Below are positions 17,916 through 27,000 of a DNA stretch of 64,000 bases, piece after piece. Numbering within the stretch: the first letter of the stretch is position 1; each line of letters opens with the position of its first letter. Origin of the DNA: Bacteroidota bacterium. GTDB lineage: Bacteria; Bacteroidota; Bacteroidia; Cytophagales; Cytophagaceae. A program made the translations under genes and the position numbers. The notes under the pieces are model-generated. The model worked only from the letters and a program-made list of their open reading frames with translations, was not told the origin of the DNA and ran no database searches. The DNA is taken from positions 1 to 64,000 of the forward strand of contig JAEWYS010000004.1 in assembly GCA_023458555.1 (NCBI GenBank), read 5' to 3'.

Positions 17916-19193
17916 ATGAGAGAGCAGGATAGCAGCATTTACGAAATCAGTCAACTGGCCAAAGTCGAAATTCTGATTCAGCAAAAACGATACGCCGAAG
18001 CCAGACAAATTATCGAAAGCCTGCTGGCGCAGGATAGCAGCCAGCCGTTTCTCCTCTCTCTTCTGGCAGAAATATACCTTCAGCAGGACCAGCCGGAGCA
18101 GGCAGCCGGAATTATTGATCACTCGATCAGTCTGGCTCCGGACACAGCGCATCTGTATTATATCAAATCGCGGATCTGCATCTGTCTGGGGCAATACGAT
18201 GAAGCCGAAAACCAGATAGCACAGGCCATTGCTCTTGACAGCCGGGATGCCCTCTTCCATGCTTTTCATGCCAACATCAAGCTGCTACGCAAGCAGTATC
18301 AGCAGGCGCTCGAGCTGGCCGGCCGGGCATTGGAGGCAGATGCGGAAAATCTGCTGGCGCTCAATATACGAAGCTCCGCGCTCATCAAACTGGACAAAAA
18401 AGAAGAAGCCTTTACCACCATAGAGGGAGCCCTGCGCGAAGATCCCAACAATGCCTACACTCATACCAATTATGGCTGGGGACTGCTGGAAAAAGGCAAT
18501 CACAAAAAGGCTCTGGAACATTTTAAGGAAGCTCTGCAAAACGATCCCGGTCAGGACATGGCACGTCTGGGTATGCTGGAAGCCGTCAAAGCAGCAAATC
18601 CGCTATACCGGCTGTTTTTGAAATATTCGTTTTTCATGAGCAGCCTTACGGCAAAGTATCAGTGGGGAGTGATTATCGGCTTTTATTTAATTACCCGGGT
18701 ACTAAGAGGAATTGCTCAAAAAAATGAAGCTGCTCAGCCGTATCTGACACCAATTGTCATTCTGCTGGCAATTACAGCGTTTTCTACCTGGGTATTTACC
18801 CCGGTCAGCAATCTGTTTCTGCGTTTTAACCGATATGGCCGTCTCCTGCTGGACCACAACGAAAAACGAAATTCCAGCCTGGTTGCCCTGAGCCTGGCAG
18901 TCTCCTTAGTCGGACTGATCAGCTATTTTCTGCTTAGCGATGAGCGATACCTGTCCATTGTTGCCTTTGGTTTTGCCATGATGCTGCCGCTGGGGATACT
19001 CTTCTCAGCCGGGAAAAACCATAAAGTGCTAAAAATATATACCCTTGCTATGACTGCTGCTGGTCTTTCAGCTATTATTCTGACATTCACCAGCAATAAT
19101 CTGTTCAACACAGCCAGCATTTTATTTATAGCTGGATTCATTGGCTTCCAATGGCTTTCCAACTTCATCCATATCAGAGAAGATAACAAGTAA
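17916..19193 (+). CDS. TPR protein with C-terminal membrane helices
   Basis: This 425-residue protein has about six tandem TPR units in the first 220 residues (for example HTNYGWGLLEKGNHKKALEH, with Trp/Gly/Tyr-Ala spacing), then four to five hydrophobic helices between about 230 and 415. A GTG at 17910 is an alternative start two codons earlier; neither has a strong ribosome site. It starts 26 bases after the AAA+ gene and is almost certainly co-transcribed. With TPRs facing the cytoplasm it could dock the TPR domain of the ATPase at the membrane; that is inference. Confidence 0.85.
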   Translation: MREQDSSIYEISQLAKVEILIQQKRYAEARQIIESLLAQDSSQPFLLSLLAEIYLQQDQPEQAAGIIDHSISLAPDTAHLYYIKSRICICLGQYDEAENQIAQAIALDSRDALFHAFHANIKLLRKQYQQALELAGRALEADAENLLALNIRSSALIKLDKKEEAFTTIEGALREDPNNAYTHTNYGWGLLEKGNHKKALEHFKEALQNDPGQDMARLGMLEAVKAANPLYRLFLKYSFFMSSLTAKYQWGVIIGFYLITRVLRGIAQKNEAAQPYLTPIVILLAITAFSTWVFTPVSNLFLRFNRYGRLLLDHNEKRNSSLVALSLAVSLVGLISYFLLSDERYLSIVAFGFAMMLPLGILFSAGKNHKVLKIYTLAMTAAGLSAIILTFTSNNLFNTASILFIAGFIGFQWLSNFIHIREDNK

Positions 19194-19221
19194 AAATATA
19201 ATCAGCCACATCTGCCAAAAT

Positions 19222-19653
19222 ATGATTCTTGAAAAATATTCGGAAAAGTATAAAAATCAGCTTCTTTCTGTCTGGGAAAACTCTGTTCTCGCAAGCCATC
19301 ATTTTTTAAGCTCAGAGGATTTTGATGCTATAAAAAAGCTGCTGCACTCACTGGATCTTTCAGCATTTGATATTTACTGCCTGACCCAAAACACTATCCT
19401 TACAGGATTTATCAGTATAGCACAGAATAAAATAGAAATGCTTTTTATTTCTCCGGATTATATCGGTTTGGGTTTGGGCAAACGACTGATTGATCATGCC
19501 ATCAACCTGGGCGCTGTCAAAGTGGATGTTAATGAGCAAAACACCAACGCCCTTGCTTTCTATCAGAAAATGGGATTTGAAATCATTGGACGTACCGAAA
19601 AAGATGAGTTGGGCAAAGGTTATCCTTTGCTGCAAATGAAACTAAATCGATAA
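19222..19653 (+). CDS. GNAT-family N-acetyltransferase
   Basis: This 143-residue acetyltransferase starts at ATG 19222 (MILEKYSEKYKNQLLSVWE), the usual beginning for this subfamily. An upstream in-frame ATG would overlap the preceding gene. The acetyl-CoA loop is visible as SPDYIGLGLGKRLIDHA, followed by VDVNEQNTNALAFYQKMGFEIIGR, a strong GNAT signature. Similar proteins acetylate small amines, antibiotics or protein N-termini; the substrate is unknown. It follows the TPR gene by 28 bases. Confidence 0.88.
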   Translation: MILEKYSEKYKNQLLSVWENSVLASHHFLSSEDFDAIKKLLHSLDLSAFDIYCLTQNTILTGFISIAQNKIEMLFISPDYIGLGLGKRLIDHAINLGAVKVDVNEQNTNALAFYQKMGFEIIGRTEKDELGKGYPLLQMKLNR

Positions 19654-19724
19654 ATTTCTCCGGCTAAATCTGAATAATCCGAATCGTGTATTTGTTCGGT
19701 TCCGGCGTATGCAGTGAACAGATT

Positions 19725-19928
19725 CTACCCCAAATGAACTTCAGATAATTCCCTGTTTTTGTTTTTATAAAACTGCTGCAAACCGTCATTATCATTAGCT
19801 GCTGACAAAGCATTGCTGGTATAAGGCGCACACATAAAAAAGTCTGAACCGGCTGGTACGTACAATCCGAAGATGCTTTCTGAATCTCTGGAAATCAAAA
19901 GATAGGTTCTTGTGGCTGATACCCCAAA
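19725..19928 (-). pseudogene. relic resembling the C-terminus of an aldose 1-epimerase
   Basis: A 60-codon open stretch on the minus strand ends at TAG 19727-19725. It reads like a protein tail: RTYLLISRDSESIFGLYVPA, then SDFFMCAPYTSNALSAANDN and LSEVHLG. The order (beta-strand, Asp-Phe-Phe, Pro-Tyr-Thr, Gly-Leu-Gln) is like the end of galactose mutarotase-fold aldose 1-epimerases. Stops occur directly upstream and there is no start or N-terminal part, so it is a fragment. The family assignment is tentative. Confidence 0.45.
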
Positions 19929-20050
19929 AAAACATTATTAGCCATTATTCCCGGTTCGCTCACATTACAGCTAAAGTATCAGTAACCGGAAAACAACGTT
20001 ATAAAAACAGCATACAGGGACATACATCTCCCGAGTTTCTGCCCTGTGTG
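19929..20050. other. intergenic, upstream of the epimerase-like relic
   Basis: With 19654-19724 and the relic at 19725-19928 this completes the 400-base gap before the HxlR gene. It contains stops in all minus-strand frames leading into the relic. Nothing else recognised. Confidence 0.3.
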
Positions 20051-20365
20051 CTATTTAGTAATCCTTTCAAGCTGTAGTAATATCCCCGCAAGCGTTTCTC
20101 CTTTTTCAGTAAGCTTGTATTCAATATGAAGAGGCTTTTGTCTCAGAACCACTTTCTCAAGTATATCTTCAGCATGCAGTTCTTTCAACGCTGCAGCCAG
20201 AGATTGACGGGTTATTCCGTTTAATTGCCGCAACAGTATGCTAAACCGTACCGGCTCATGTACTGCATACCGGACAATGGCAGGTTTCCAGCGCCCGGAA
20301 ACCGTTTTCAGCAAATGCTCCGCCGGACAATTGGTATTAGTTGATGCTTCTTCTTTTGAGGTCAT
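20051..20365 (-). CDS. HxlR-family winged-helix regulator
   Basis: This 104-residue MarR-like HxlR protein has the signature CPAEHLLKTVSGRWKPAIVRYA, with one conserved Cys, and the recognition region GITRQSLAAALKELHAEDIL. HxlR proteins often sense aldehydes, quinones or thiol stress through that Cys. It is divergent from the DsbA-family gene, with about 200 bases between the starts, so control of that gene is plausible. Confidence 0.9.
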   Translation of the reverse strand: MTSKEEASTNTNCPAEHLLKTVSGRWKPAIVRYAVHEPVRFSILLRQLNGITRQSLAAALKELHAEDILEKVVLRQKPLHIEYKLTEKGETLAGILLQLERITK

Positions 20366-20567
20366 GTTTTTCTGACTTATTGCTACTGAGATACGTTATA
20401 CGCATCTTTACAAAATAACGGAGTAAAATATGTCTAAACATATACACAACCCCAAAAACAATGCAGAAATTACCGGATTTATTCGGTTGTATGCTGCAAA
20501 ATATGTTATAAAAAGAAGTTGGTTCTTCTTTGTAATCCTTGTATCCTGCGTTTCTAACAATTCAACT

Positions 20568-21488
20568 ATGAAAAACAATCCATTGCTTTGCGATCCTGAA
20601 ACCGGGGTTTGTGAAATTCCGACAACCCGGATTTCTACTGATTCTCTACCCGTACCAGAAAAACCCGAAGTTGCCAGAATAATTTATTTTACCGATCCGA
20701 TATGTTCCTCCTGCTGGGGTATCGAGCCTCAATTAAAAAAATTAAAGCTGGAATACGGTTCTTCGTTCAAAACCGAATACAGAATGGGCGGTCTGCTCCC
20801 AAACTGGGACATATACAATAGCGGTGGTATCAGCAAGCCAGCCGATGTAGCCCACCACTGGGATGAAGTAAGCCTTTATTATCAAATGCCCATAGACGGT
20901 GATGTCTGGCTGGAAGATCCCCTGTCCTCTTCCTATCCTCCATCCATCGCTTTCAAAGCCGCCCAGATGCAGGATAGTGACAAAGCTGTCGTTTTTCTGC
21001 GCTATCTCCGGGAAGACCTTTTTCTGAAAAAACGGAACATAACCCGATGGGAACATGTTGAGGCCGCTGCAAGAAAAGCAGGACTCGATACTGAATTACT
21101 AAAAAAGAATTATGAGAATGAGGCTCCCGGACTGTTTGAGCAGGATCTTGTGCTGGCAAGACAAATGGGAGTAAGAGGTTTTCCAACCATTTTCTTTGCA
21201 GACTCTGACAATAATTATCAACTGGTATATGGAGTTCGTCCTTATGAAGAGTATGAAAAAGCGTTGATTAAGGCCCAACCCGGAGCAATAAAACAGGCTT
21301 ATACCACATCCTGGCAATACCTGTTTGAACACTTCCCAAGTCTCACAGCCAAAGAGTTTGCCGTGTTAATGAATATATCTCCCGCTCAGGCAGAAAAACA
21401 GCTTGACGAGCTGTACAAACAGTCCAAACTGTCTAAAATAACCAGTAAAAACGGTCACTTATGGGCAAGCCTGCGGACCAGCCGGTAG
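20568..21488 (+). CDS. DsbA-family thioredoxin-fold protein (SpxH/YjbH-like)
   Basis: This 306-residue protein starts at ATG 20568 (MKNNPLLCDPETGVCEIP), matching the cytoplasmic family form. An in-frame ATG at 20430 would add 46 residues containing a lipobox-like LVSC, which I consider less likely. The thioredoxin-like fold carries CxxC in FTDPICSSCWGIEPQL and a cis-proline-like GVRGFPTIFF. Relatives include YjbH/SpxH (a ClpXP adaptor) and FrnE-like disulfide isomerases. The C-terminal 50 residues look like a small helical winged-helix domain. The neighbouring HxlR gene hints at thiol-stress control. Confidence 0.85.
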   Translation: MKNNPLLCDPETGVCEIPTTRISTDSLPVPEKPEVARIIYFTDPICSSCWGIEPQLKKLKLEYGSSFKTEYRMGGLLPNWDIYNSGGISKPADVAHHWDEVSLYYQMPIDGDVWLEDPLSSSYPPSIAFKAAQMQDSDKAVVFLRYLREDLFLKKRNITRWEHVEAAARKAGLDTELLKKNYENEAPGLFEQDLVLARQMGVRGFPTIFFADSDNNYQLVYGVRPYEEYEKALIKAQPGAIKQAYTTSWQYLFEHFPSLTAKEFAVLMNISPAQAEKQLDELYKQSKLSKITSKNGHLWASLRTSR

Positions 21489-21499
21489 TTGCTTGTCCG

Positions 21500-22042
21500 C
21501 TATTGATAGCGATGTTCAACCCAAACCAGCTGGTCCGTATCAAAACCGAGATCTTTTGCTTTGGCGATATACTCCTGCCGGATTGTCTCAGGCATATCGA
21601 TATCCCTGGACAACAACCACAGATAATTGAGATTGCGACCTGCTACCAGGGCATAATTATAGCCTTCATCCACAGCCAGTACATTATATGGTGAATAAAA
21701 CGGCCCTCCAAAAGAAACCTTGAGCTGCCCTATATCCGGGGTTCCTTCAAACTTTGCTGTACCAACCGCTTCCTCAATTTTTCCGGTTTTGGTATTATAT
21801 CCTCTGTTGCTCACCCGGACATCTCCATCCTTCTTTAGAGAATAATGCGCAGTCGTATTTGTCAGGTTTTTTTCAAAATAGGAGTCCAGCCGGGCTATTT
21901 CATACCATGTTCCCAGATAATTATCCAGCTCAAATGGCTGTACTGGTTCCGCTCCCTTCGGGATCGTACGTCTTGAATTAACCAGTAAAAATGTTCCCAG
22001 GACAGCAACTGCTCCGCCGATCAGCAAATAATTCTTTTTCAT
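21500..22042 (-). CDS. lipocalin family protein (Blc-like)
   Basis: This 180-residue protein has an N-terminal membrane anchor (about 5-22, without a lipobox cysteine) and a lipocalin barrel. The first signature is YLGTWYEIARLDSYFEKNL (GxW motif); later strands include YNYALVAGRNLNYLWLLSR, typical of bacterial Blc. Blc proteins bind lysophospholipids and fatty acids at the envelope. The gene converges on the DsbA-family gene, with 11 bases between the stops. Confidence 0.9.
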   Translation of the reverse strand: MKKNYLLIGGAVAVLGTFLLVNSRRTIPKGAEPVQPFELDNYLGTWYEIARLDSYFEKNLTNTTAHYSLKKDGDVRVSNRGYNTKTGKIEEAVGTAKFEGTPDIGQLKVSFGGPFYSPYNVLAVDEGYNYALVAGRNLNYLWLLSRDIDMPETIRQEYIAKAKDLGFDTDQLVWVEHRYQ

Positions 22043-22146
22043 AATTGTATAAAACAGAATCTTCTCTTTCTATCTAAGTATAAAAGCCGGAATGATGTTT
22101 ACCTTTAAATACTTTTGAAAGTTGCCGGCAGACAGGCGTTAAACAA

Positions 22147-22178
22147 AAACGGGACGACCTTCACAGGTCGTCCCGTTT
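22147..22178 (-). terminator. strong hairpin terminator
   Basis: A 14-base perfect stem (22147-22160 with 22165-22178, loop of four bases) carries A and T runs on both sides. It lies 25 bases after the stop of the secreted protein at 22203 and before the lipocalin promoter region. Confidence 0.85.
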
Positions 22179-22202
22179 CCTTTATTCAGGATGCTTTGTT
22201 GC

Positions 22203-24113
22203 TTACCGTATCATTAGCTTCTGATTGTAAATACCTTTATCGGTAATCAGATTAACAATGATCAATCCGCTTTCCGAAGCCACAGGCAATATGATTGCCT
22301 CCTTCAGATTTACATTGCCGGCATGACCGAGTGTTACTCCGGTCGCACTGGTTATCTGAATATCTCCGTAAGAATCAGTAACTTCCACCTGCATGTAAAG
22401 ATTACCACCTGACACATAAGCATTCCGGATACCTTCTGCTTTGGCAAATACAGAAGTAACTGTGCCGCATGCTGCCATAGTTATCTCCTCTGAATGAAAG
22501 TATAACTCATTGGAACAAACAGAAACATCGACAGACATACCAACTTTGATTTTATCCCCAACCTGCAATCCCTCATAAACAACAGTAGTCTCCGTACCTG
22601 GTGCTCCATAAGGCTCATCATTCAGATACCATTGAAAAATAGTTTCATCGCCGATATATTTGCTCATTGCCTCAAAACTAAAAGTACTTTCTGCGCATAC
22701 CTCCCTGGTCAGATACGTAAGCTGCAACATATCAGCAACAAAATCCACCATCAGATTGGCTATATCGATTGAAGCGCATTCGCCTTTCAGATCACACTCA
22801 CCACTACCTTCACCTCTTACATAGAGTGTAGATACATCATTCAAAGTAGCAAGAATTGAAGCTCCCTGACCAAACGGCACTTCTCCGCATCCTTCTGTAT
22901 ACCAATACCATTCATCAGCATCATTAAGTTCCCCTTCAATACCGACAGCTGCATCGCCTCCCCCTACACACACATTGATCAGCTCAGAAGCAAATACAGG
23001 CTTATCCGGATTCACACAGAATCCTGTAGAAACAAAAGTAACTTCGTTCACTTCAAAGAAAATATCATAATCGATATCCGCAAAGCCAAAAACAAACCCA
23101 AGCTCATCTGCCTGTTCAAGCGCAGAGGCAGTAATTACCTGTATTGGTGGAGACAGAGTTTTTAATCCACTTACCGGTATAGTAAAAATTCTGTCTTCAA
23201 AGTCAAGAGGTCTATAACTGTTAAAGTTGTATGAATATTCTTTTCCACCTGCTTTCAAACGCACTTCAAGATTAGAGGGATAGTTCGTAAAACCGGAAGC
23301 TTTTACCTCAATAAAGGAAGTAGCCGGATCACCGCTAAGCTCAAAGCTACTGCGACCTTCAGATGTATAACGGGCATTTCCAACTCCAACATAGGTCTCA
23401 TCGCTAGCCCAATCAACTTTTTCAAGTCTTAAAGGATGATCCTGTTTTACAACATCAATATCATTGCCGTACATATACCATTCTTCTCCATTAACGAGCG
23501 CTGTAGTCGAACCGTCATAGAGTACAGTTCTGGTAGTCTTAGCTTTTAACAACTCAGCTTTATGAATGGTAAAACCTGCATTTACATCCGATACAGCAAG
23601 CCCAAACATGAATTGTATGGTAGAAAATGCGGCAATATCACTGGCTGTAGCTTTTTGAGAAGGATTGCCAACACGATAGAACTCGCTCAAAGGAATCATT
23701 ACTGTTTGTACCTCAAAGTCTGGTCTTTTCTCATCATACAGATAGGCTGTGAACAATTTCTCATCAATTGTCCTTAATCTGACTTCCAGACTTGTAGGAT
23801 AGCGACCACTTCCGGCTGAAAAAGTAACCTGAATAAAATTGTTTCGCGGCTCTCCGGACAATCCAAAAGGTGCTTCCTGTCCACCCGAATAATGAGCGTT
23901 TCCTATTCCAAGATATCCCTGTTTGTCAGTATCCCGTGCAGGGTTCGCTGCCAATGCCTCAACCGGATAATAACTAAAGTCAAACTCAGGATTACCGAAG
24001 GAATACCATTCTTCCCCATTTATAAGCCCACCGGAGTTTTCATCAAACAAAATTTGTCCTGATACATTAAATAGCAGAAGCAATAAACTTAAAAAAAGTA
24101 AAATTTTCTTCAT
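22203..24113 (-). CDS. large secreted protein with duplicated modules, T9SS-like tail
   Basis: This 636-residue protein starts with a signal peptide (LLLLFNVSGQ). Two modules of about 180 residues follow, each opening with a GEEWY-centred motif (LINGEEWYSFGN near 30, LVNGEEWYMYGND near 210), a GxGNAxY motif and a LEVRL strand. Residues about 385-540 resemble Ig-like domains with several cysteines. The C-terminus (GGNLYMQVEV ... NQKLMIR) looks like a short T9SS sorting domain. I do not recognise the modules; DUF4465-like secreted proteins are one possibility. A surface or matrix role is inferred from the architecture. Confidence 0.75.
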   Translation of the reverse strand: MKKILLFLSLLLLLFNVSGQILFDENSGGLINGEEWYSFGNPEFDFSYYPVEALAANPARDTDKQGYLGIGNAHYSGGQEAPFGLSGEPRNNFIQVTFSAGSGRYPTSLEVRLRTIDEKLFTAYLYDEKRPDFEVQTVMIPLSEFYRVGNPSQKATASDIAAFSTIQFMFGLAVSDVNAGFTIHKAELLKAKTTRTVLYDGSTTALVNGEEWYMYGNDIDVVKQDHPLRLEKVDWASDETYVGVGNARYTSEGRSSFELSGDPATSFIEVKASGFTNYPSNLEVRLKAGGKEYSYNFNSYRPLDFEDRIFTIPVSGLKTLSPPIQVITASALEQADELGFVFGFADIDYDIFFEVNEVTFVSTGFCVNPDKPVFASELINVCVGGGDAAVGIEGELNDADEWYWYTEGCGEVPFGQGASILATLNDVSTLYVRGEGSGECDLKGECASIDIANLMVDFVADMLQLTYLTREVCAESTFSFEAMSKYIGDETIFQWYLNDEPYGAPGTETTVVYEGLQVGDKIKVGMSVDVSVCSNELYFHSEEITMAACGTVTSVFAKAEGIRNAYVSGGNLYMQVEVTDSYGDIQITSATGVTLGHAGNVNLKEAIILPVASESGLIIVNLITDKGIYNQKLMIR

Positions 24114-24142
24114 TATTACGTTGTAGTTTTATTCTTTAACTA

Positions 24143-24150
24143 CAAATATA
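24143..24150 (-). promoter_or_regulatory. candidate -7 element (TATATTTG)
   Basis: On the minus strand TATATTTG fits the Bacteroidota TAnnTTTG -7 consensus, 29 bases upstream of the start of the secreted protein gene. The -33 element is less clear. Confidence 0.4.
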
Positions 24151-24352
24151 TATAATAATTAACACAAACCCTGTATAACCTTCTTAAATCCAGCTAAAAT
24201 ACAAAATAAATCTTCAAAAATCAGATAAAATCCTGTAGGAGTCCAGTCATATTATGAATAACAATATCTGAATATATATTTTTTTTTACGGACATAAACA
24301 AATAAACCTTATCCCCGTTTTAAGAAATCGGCCATGGATCAGGCTTTACCTT

Positions 24353-26842
24353 TTACCCATTCTTTCGCTTAATCCCTCTGACCGCTTCCGCCGTCCACGG
24401 ATCATCCGGCCAATGGTGTTTGGGGTAGCGCCCCTTCAGCTCTTTTTTCACTTCCGGATATGTATTTTTCCAGAAGCTTTTCAAATCCCGGGTCACCTGA
24501 ACCGGCTTATACCCCGGGGACAGGAGGTGTAATAGCAAGGTAGTACCCCCCTCATTAATAGCGGGTGTGTCACCCAGGCCAAACATTTCCTGCAGCCTTA
24601 CTGCCAGAACCGGCAATCCCGCATCGGGCTGATACGCTATTCTTATCATTGAGCCTGACGGTACTTCTATATGTAGAGGCGCCAGCACATCCAGCTTGTT
24701 TTGCAAGTTCCATGGCAGCATGCTCTTCACAATAGCTTCCATATCCAGCCGCTGAAAATCTTCCTTTTTACGTATCTGGGCGGCATACAAAGGCAACCAG
24801 TCACACACACTGGCAATCAGATTTTCCGTGCTGAAGTCAGGCCAGCCCTCTCCAGGTCTCATTTTTCTGAGAAACCCGACCCGGGCCTGCAGTGTCTCAA
24901 TCGAGTCCAGATCAAGTATTCTGCCTCTTTCTTTCTCTACTACCTCACACAATACATCCACCCGCTTATCTTCCGGAATTGTCTTCATTATCCTCGTACC
25001 AAGCACAAGCGCTCCGATTCGCTTACGGTAATCCGCTATAAGCTCCCCCTTACGGTAATCCCATTCTACTACCTCTTCTTCTTCCAGCATATCCTCTATA
25101 GTCCCCGGATCAAAAGGAGCGGCAAGAAAAATTCTTCCTTCTTCCGATCCCGCATCCGCCTGAGCTACAGCCAGCCATTGCTCGGTTATAAGCGGATCAT
25201 TATCGCCCAGTTTCACCTGACGCCCGTTAGCCATTTTATACCGGTTGCCTTCTGTTTTCCGGGCAATACGCTCCGGATAAGCAGCAGCCAGTAAACGGCC
25301 AGCTACTTCAAAAGACACAGATGAATTATCAATATCGCAAGCCAGCATCCTTCTCCATGATGCAGCCAGTCGCTCTATACGGCCAAGGACATGCTTGTCC
25401 GCCAGCCTGACCGGCTTTCCCTTCCTGTAAGCACGCAACAGCTCAACACGTTCTGAAAGACTTGCATTGCCCCCTCTTCCCAGCATATCCTTTTCTTCCA
25501 GAATAGCCGCAATATCACACCCGGTCCCGCTTTGTCCGAGTGCAGCGCTCACTTCAAGCAAATGCGCTATGCGGGGATGCGTTGGCAGACGCAGCAGCTT
25601 TTTGCCTGTACTGCTGATGCGGTCACCATCCAGGGCCTGCAGCTGCGTCAGCAATTCAGCAGCCTGCTGCACCGATCCCTTTGGTGGCGGGGTTACCCAG
25701 GTAAGCTCATACAATCCCTTAACTCCTGACCAGCCGGCAATCTCCAGAACCAGCGAAGAAAGATCTGCTTCCAGAATCTCCGGCTTCCGCTCAGCAACCA
25801 GATGCTGCTGTGCCCCCTGAGACCAGAGGCGATAGCATACCCCTTCAGATACCCGGCCTGCACGTCCTTTACGCTGCTCCGCCGAATCAAGCGTTACTTT
25901 AATGGTCTCCAGCTTTGTCAGACCACTTCTCGGGTCAAAACGGGGTACCCGGCTCAGCCCGCTGTCAACAACAACCTTCACGCCTTCTATCGTGATACTG
26001 GTTTCCGCAATCGAAGTAGCCAGAATAATTTTCCGATAACCATTCGGGTCCGGCACAATCGCCTGTTGCTGCAAACTCTGCGAAAGCTCTCCATACAACG
26101 GATATATCTTACACTGGGGCAGTAAGGCCTCAAGACCTTCTTTAACCTGAAGGATTTCCCTTACCCCCGGTAAAAAAGCAAGTACATCACCTTCCTGTTC
26201 CCTTACAGCCTTACGAACCAGCTGAATCATATTAAGCTCTATGCTCAAGGCGCTGTCCGGGGCCTCATAAATTTCCCGCACGGAAAACTGCCTTCCTTCA
26301 CTCACCAGTACAGGACAATAATCCAGCGCCCTCTGTACCGTCTCCAGAGCAAGCGTAGCAGACATAATCAGAATCCGCAAATCATCTCTCAGCACTTTCT
26401 GTATTTCCCTGACCAGCGCCAATGCCATATCAGCCTGAAGACTACGTTCATGAAACTCATCAAAAATCACAAGCCCCACATCCTCCAGCATCGAATCCCG
26501 CTGAATCATCCGGGTCAGAATACCTTCCGTGACTACTTCAATACGCGTTTCTTCCGACACTTTTGTATCGAAACGCACACGATAACCCACTTTTTTACCC
26601 GTAGCCTCGCCAAGATTAGCTGCCAGGCGGTCTGCCACAGTTCTCGCAGCCAGTCGCCTCGGCTCCATCATGATTATCTTTTTACCGGCAAGCCATGATT
26701 CATCCAGCAGCTCAACGGGAACAACCGTGCTTTTTCCGGCTCCCGGAGCAGCCTGCAGTAATACGGTATTACTTGTCTGTAAAAGCCCCCGTAATTGCGG
26801 AAGAATGGCACAAACCGGCAAATGATTATAAGCTGACAACAC
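24353..26842 (-). CDS. hrpB: ATP-dependent DEAH-box RNA helicase HrpB
   Basis: This is a full-length HrpB-type helicase of 829 residues. Walker A is APGAGKST near 36-43, motif II is DEFH, motif III is SAT, and motif VI is QRKGRAGR. Helicase-associated (HA2) and HrpB C-terminal domains follow, ending in the WPDDPW motif typical of the family. The name recalls old hrp nomenclature; the cellular role in Bacteroidota is not established. It is transcribed alone. Confidence 0.95.
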   Translation of the reverse strand: MLSAYNHLPVCAILPQLRGLLQTSNTVLLQAAPGAGKSTVVPVELLDESWLAGKKIIMMEPRRLAARTVADRLAANLGEATGKKVGYRVRFDTKVSEETRIEVVTEGILTRMIQRDSMLEDVGLVIFDEFHERSLQADMALALVREIQKVLRDDLRILIMSATLALETVQRALDYCPVLVSEGRQFSVREIYEAPDSALSIELNMIQLVRKAVREQEGDVLAFLPGVREILQVKEGLEALLPQCKIYPLYGELSQSLQQQAIVPDPNGYRKIILATSIAETSITIEGVKVVVDSGLSRVPRFDPRSGLTKLETIKVTLDSAEQRKGRAGRVSEGVCYRLWSQGAQQHLVAERKPEILEADLSSLVLEIAGWSGVKGLYELTWVTPPPKGSVQQAAELLTQLQALDGDRISSTGKKLLRLPTHPRIAHLLEVSAALGQSGTGCDIAAILEEKDMLGRGGNASLSERVELLRAYRKGKPVRLADKHVLGRIERLAASWRRMLACDIDNSSVSFEVAGRLLAAAYPERIARKTEGNRYKMANGRQVKLGDNDPLITEQWLAVAQADAGSEEGRIFLAAPFDPGTIEDMLEEEEVVEWDYRKGELIADYRKRIGALVLGTRIMKTIPEDKRVDVLCEVVEKERGRILDLDSIETLQARVGFLRKMRPGEGWPDFSTENLIASVCDWLPLYAAQIRKKEDFQRLDMEAIVKSMLPWNLQNKLDVLAPLHIEVPSGSMIRIAYQPDAGLPVLAVRLQEMFGLGDTPAINEGGTTLLLHLLSPGYKPVQVTRDLKSFWKNTYPEVKKELKGRYPKHHWPDDPWTAEAVRGIKRKNG

Positions 26843-27000
26843 AGTATCGTTTTTAAAATCCGGAAATTATAACTCTTTCAAAGCACATAAATAATGAATT
26901 ATTCATTATTTTGCCCGTACATTTTTGACCGTTTCAACCTGAGCAAACAAAAAAGGGGAAAGGTGATTAACTAAAACAACAGTATAACACCATTAATCTC

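Noticed and set aside
20430..20567. lipoprotein-type N-terminal extension of the DsbA-family protein (LVSC motif)
   Set aside because: The hydrophobic core is short and the family normally starts at MKNNPLLCDP; kept only as an alternative.
24701..25294. 197-codon antisense frame inside hrpB
   Set aside because: No protein pattern; shadow of the helicase gene.
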